A stretch of 5,561 nucleotides of DNA from Candidatus Gerdarchaeota archaeon (GTDB taxonomy: Archaea; Asgardarchaeota; Heimdallarchaeia; JABLTI01): the NCBI GenBank assembly GCA_016840945.1, contig JAEORJ010000070.1, positions 1-5,561 on the forward strand. The letters are read 5' to 3'. The first letter of the stretch is position 1. Each line of letters starts with the position of its first letter. The position numbers and the translations under genes were made by a program. The notes beneath the pieces were generated by a model. The model was not told the origin of the DNA. It worked only from the letters and a program-made list of their open reading frames with translations, and did no database searches. Positions 4,819 through 5,561 of this stretch are shown piece by piece.

Positions 4819-5561
4819 TTATTTTTTTAACGAACTCTGACAGTAAGGGCAAACATCTATCCCTTCTTCCACAAAATTATTGCAATATGGACATTGAACC
4901 TTCTTACTAACAAGAGTTGTTTTTATCACTACTGGAGGTTCTGTAGGGTCGTTCTCCCATCCTTCAACTTCCTCCTTGACTAATTTTATAAAAGTCCTTT
5001 GATTCTCTGGAGTCATAGGTTGGAAATCTCCAATTAAAGAGACCATCCAGTTTCCAAACTTCTCTAACGTTTTAGGAATGTGCTTTGCAAGTATATCCCT
5101 ATTTGGTGGAGCTGCCCAATCTAAATTAGGATCCATTATACTTGCAACATTAATCCCTTTCTCATCCATCAAACTTTCATTAAACTCTCGAGAGTAAATT
5201 AATGCAGCATATTCTTCATTTGTGAAATATTGCCCGTTAACTTCCTTATAAGCATTAACAGCTGCTAGTGGTATGATAAGAGTATAGATATCATAATTTG
5301 GGCCATATATTGGGAAGGGTTTTTTGTATTCCAATATGGAACTGATATAATCTGGATTTCTTAAGATGTTCTCATAGACTACCCTACCTTGAGCAATGAT
5401 CCAACCAGCGAATTCATTATATTTGTTTTCTGAAACAATTCCACCATTTATTGTATAATAAATTGGTAGTAGGTAAGAATAGTGAGCCACTTGTTCGTAT
5501 TTCTTCTGAAAAATGTAATAGAATGTGAAAATTTCAGGAGGAGATAGTTTTTGTAGGATTC
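4819..5561 (-). CDS. DUF4240-domain protein with C-terminal zinc ribbon (5' end off the window)
   Basis: The reading frame is open from the right edge to TAA at 4821-4819, giving 246 visible residues. A GTG at 5490 could pass for a start, but 23 residues upstream of it in the same frame (ILQKLSPPEIFTFYYIF and on) clearly belong to the protein. They match the 'L..LSPEEI..F...F' helix that opens DUF4240 domains, and lead into YYTINGG, the family's 'AAYIINGG' motif. The domain continues with FAGWIIAQGRVVYENILRNP ('F.GWLIGQGREVFE.AL.DP') and ends near AYKEVNGQYF, about visible residue 113. A less conserved linker follows (residues about 114-220, with a helix FIKLVKEEVEGW). The tail is a zinc ribbon, CPYC-x10-CPYC (C223, C226, C237, C240 of the visible part; bases 4840-4893). 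DUF4240 has no established biochemical function that I know of. The protein has no membrane segment and is probably cytoplasmic; the ribbon suggests binding to nucleic acid or protein. The true start lies beyond 5561, probably only a short way upstream. Confidence 0.82.
   Translation of the reverse strand, partial: ILQKLSPPEIFTFYYIFQKKYEQVAHYSYLLPIYYTINGGIVSENKYNEFAGWIIAQGRVVYENILRNPDYISSILEYKKPFPIYGPNYDIYTLIIPLAAVNAYKEVNGQYFTNEEYAALIYSREFNESLMDEKGINVASIMDPNLDWAAPPNRDILAKHIPKTLEKFGNWMVSLIGDFQPMTPENQRTFIKLVKEEVEGWENDPTEPPVVIKTTLVSKKVQCPYCNNFVEEGIDVCPYCQSSLKK

Noticed and set aside
4819..5490. GTG at 5490 as the start of the DUF4240 gene
   Set aside because: The frame is open upstream to the window edge and the upstream 23 residues carry the conserved LSP-E-I helix of the domain.
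1..5561. CRISPR array, tRNA, rRNA or insertion sequence
   Set aside because: No regularly spaced direct repeats, cloverleaf-like segments, conserved rRNA blocks or transposase motifs were seen on either strand.

Overview
This AT-rich window (roughly one third G+C by eye) carries six protein-coding genes, all on the minus strand, so transcription runs from right to left. The content suggests an archaeon, most likely an Asgard-type lineage (Loki-, Thor- or Heimdallarchaeia). The reasons are two N-terminally anchored NosD-like beta-helix proteins dense in N-X-S/T sequons and ending in a GNYWSD module, short gene-to-gene gaps with TATA-like boxes and T-rich ends, and a mix of cytoplasmic zinc-ribbon/WGR-type proteins that bacteria and eukaryotes also use. 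This lineage call is an inference from style, not proof.

In transcription order (right to left) the layout is as follows. (1) 4819 to beyond 5561: a DUF4240 domain followed by a C-terminal CPYC/CPYC zinc ribbon, with its 5' end off the window. (2) 4648-4818: an intergenic region with a hairpin plus T7 terminator, a 34-bp near-perfect palindrome and a TATA-like box. (3) 3565-4647: beta-helix protein B. (4) 2507-3445: a choline/ethanolamine-kinase-like (ChoK/LicA/APH fold) phosphotransferase with all key motifs. (5) 1333-2430: beta-helix protein A, a paralogue of B. (6) 641-1207: a small protein whose N-terminal half looks like a divergent WGR domain. (7) 1-406: the N-terminal 135 residues of a secreted protein starting at GTG and running off the left edge.

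The intergenic gaps (76-234 bp) and the separate promoter and terminator candidates argue for mostly independent transcription units rather than one tight operon. The clearest functional theme is the cell surface. Two related extracellular beta-helix proteins flank a small-molecule kinase of a family that primes phosphocholine or phosphoethanolamine for lipids or surface glycans, and another exported protein lies downstream. The WGR-like and DUF4240/zinc-ribbon proteins are probably cytoplasmic and of unknown role. I see no tRNA, rRNA, CRISPR array, insertion sequence or integrase. No gene-free stretch exceeds 300 bases.
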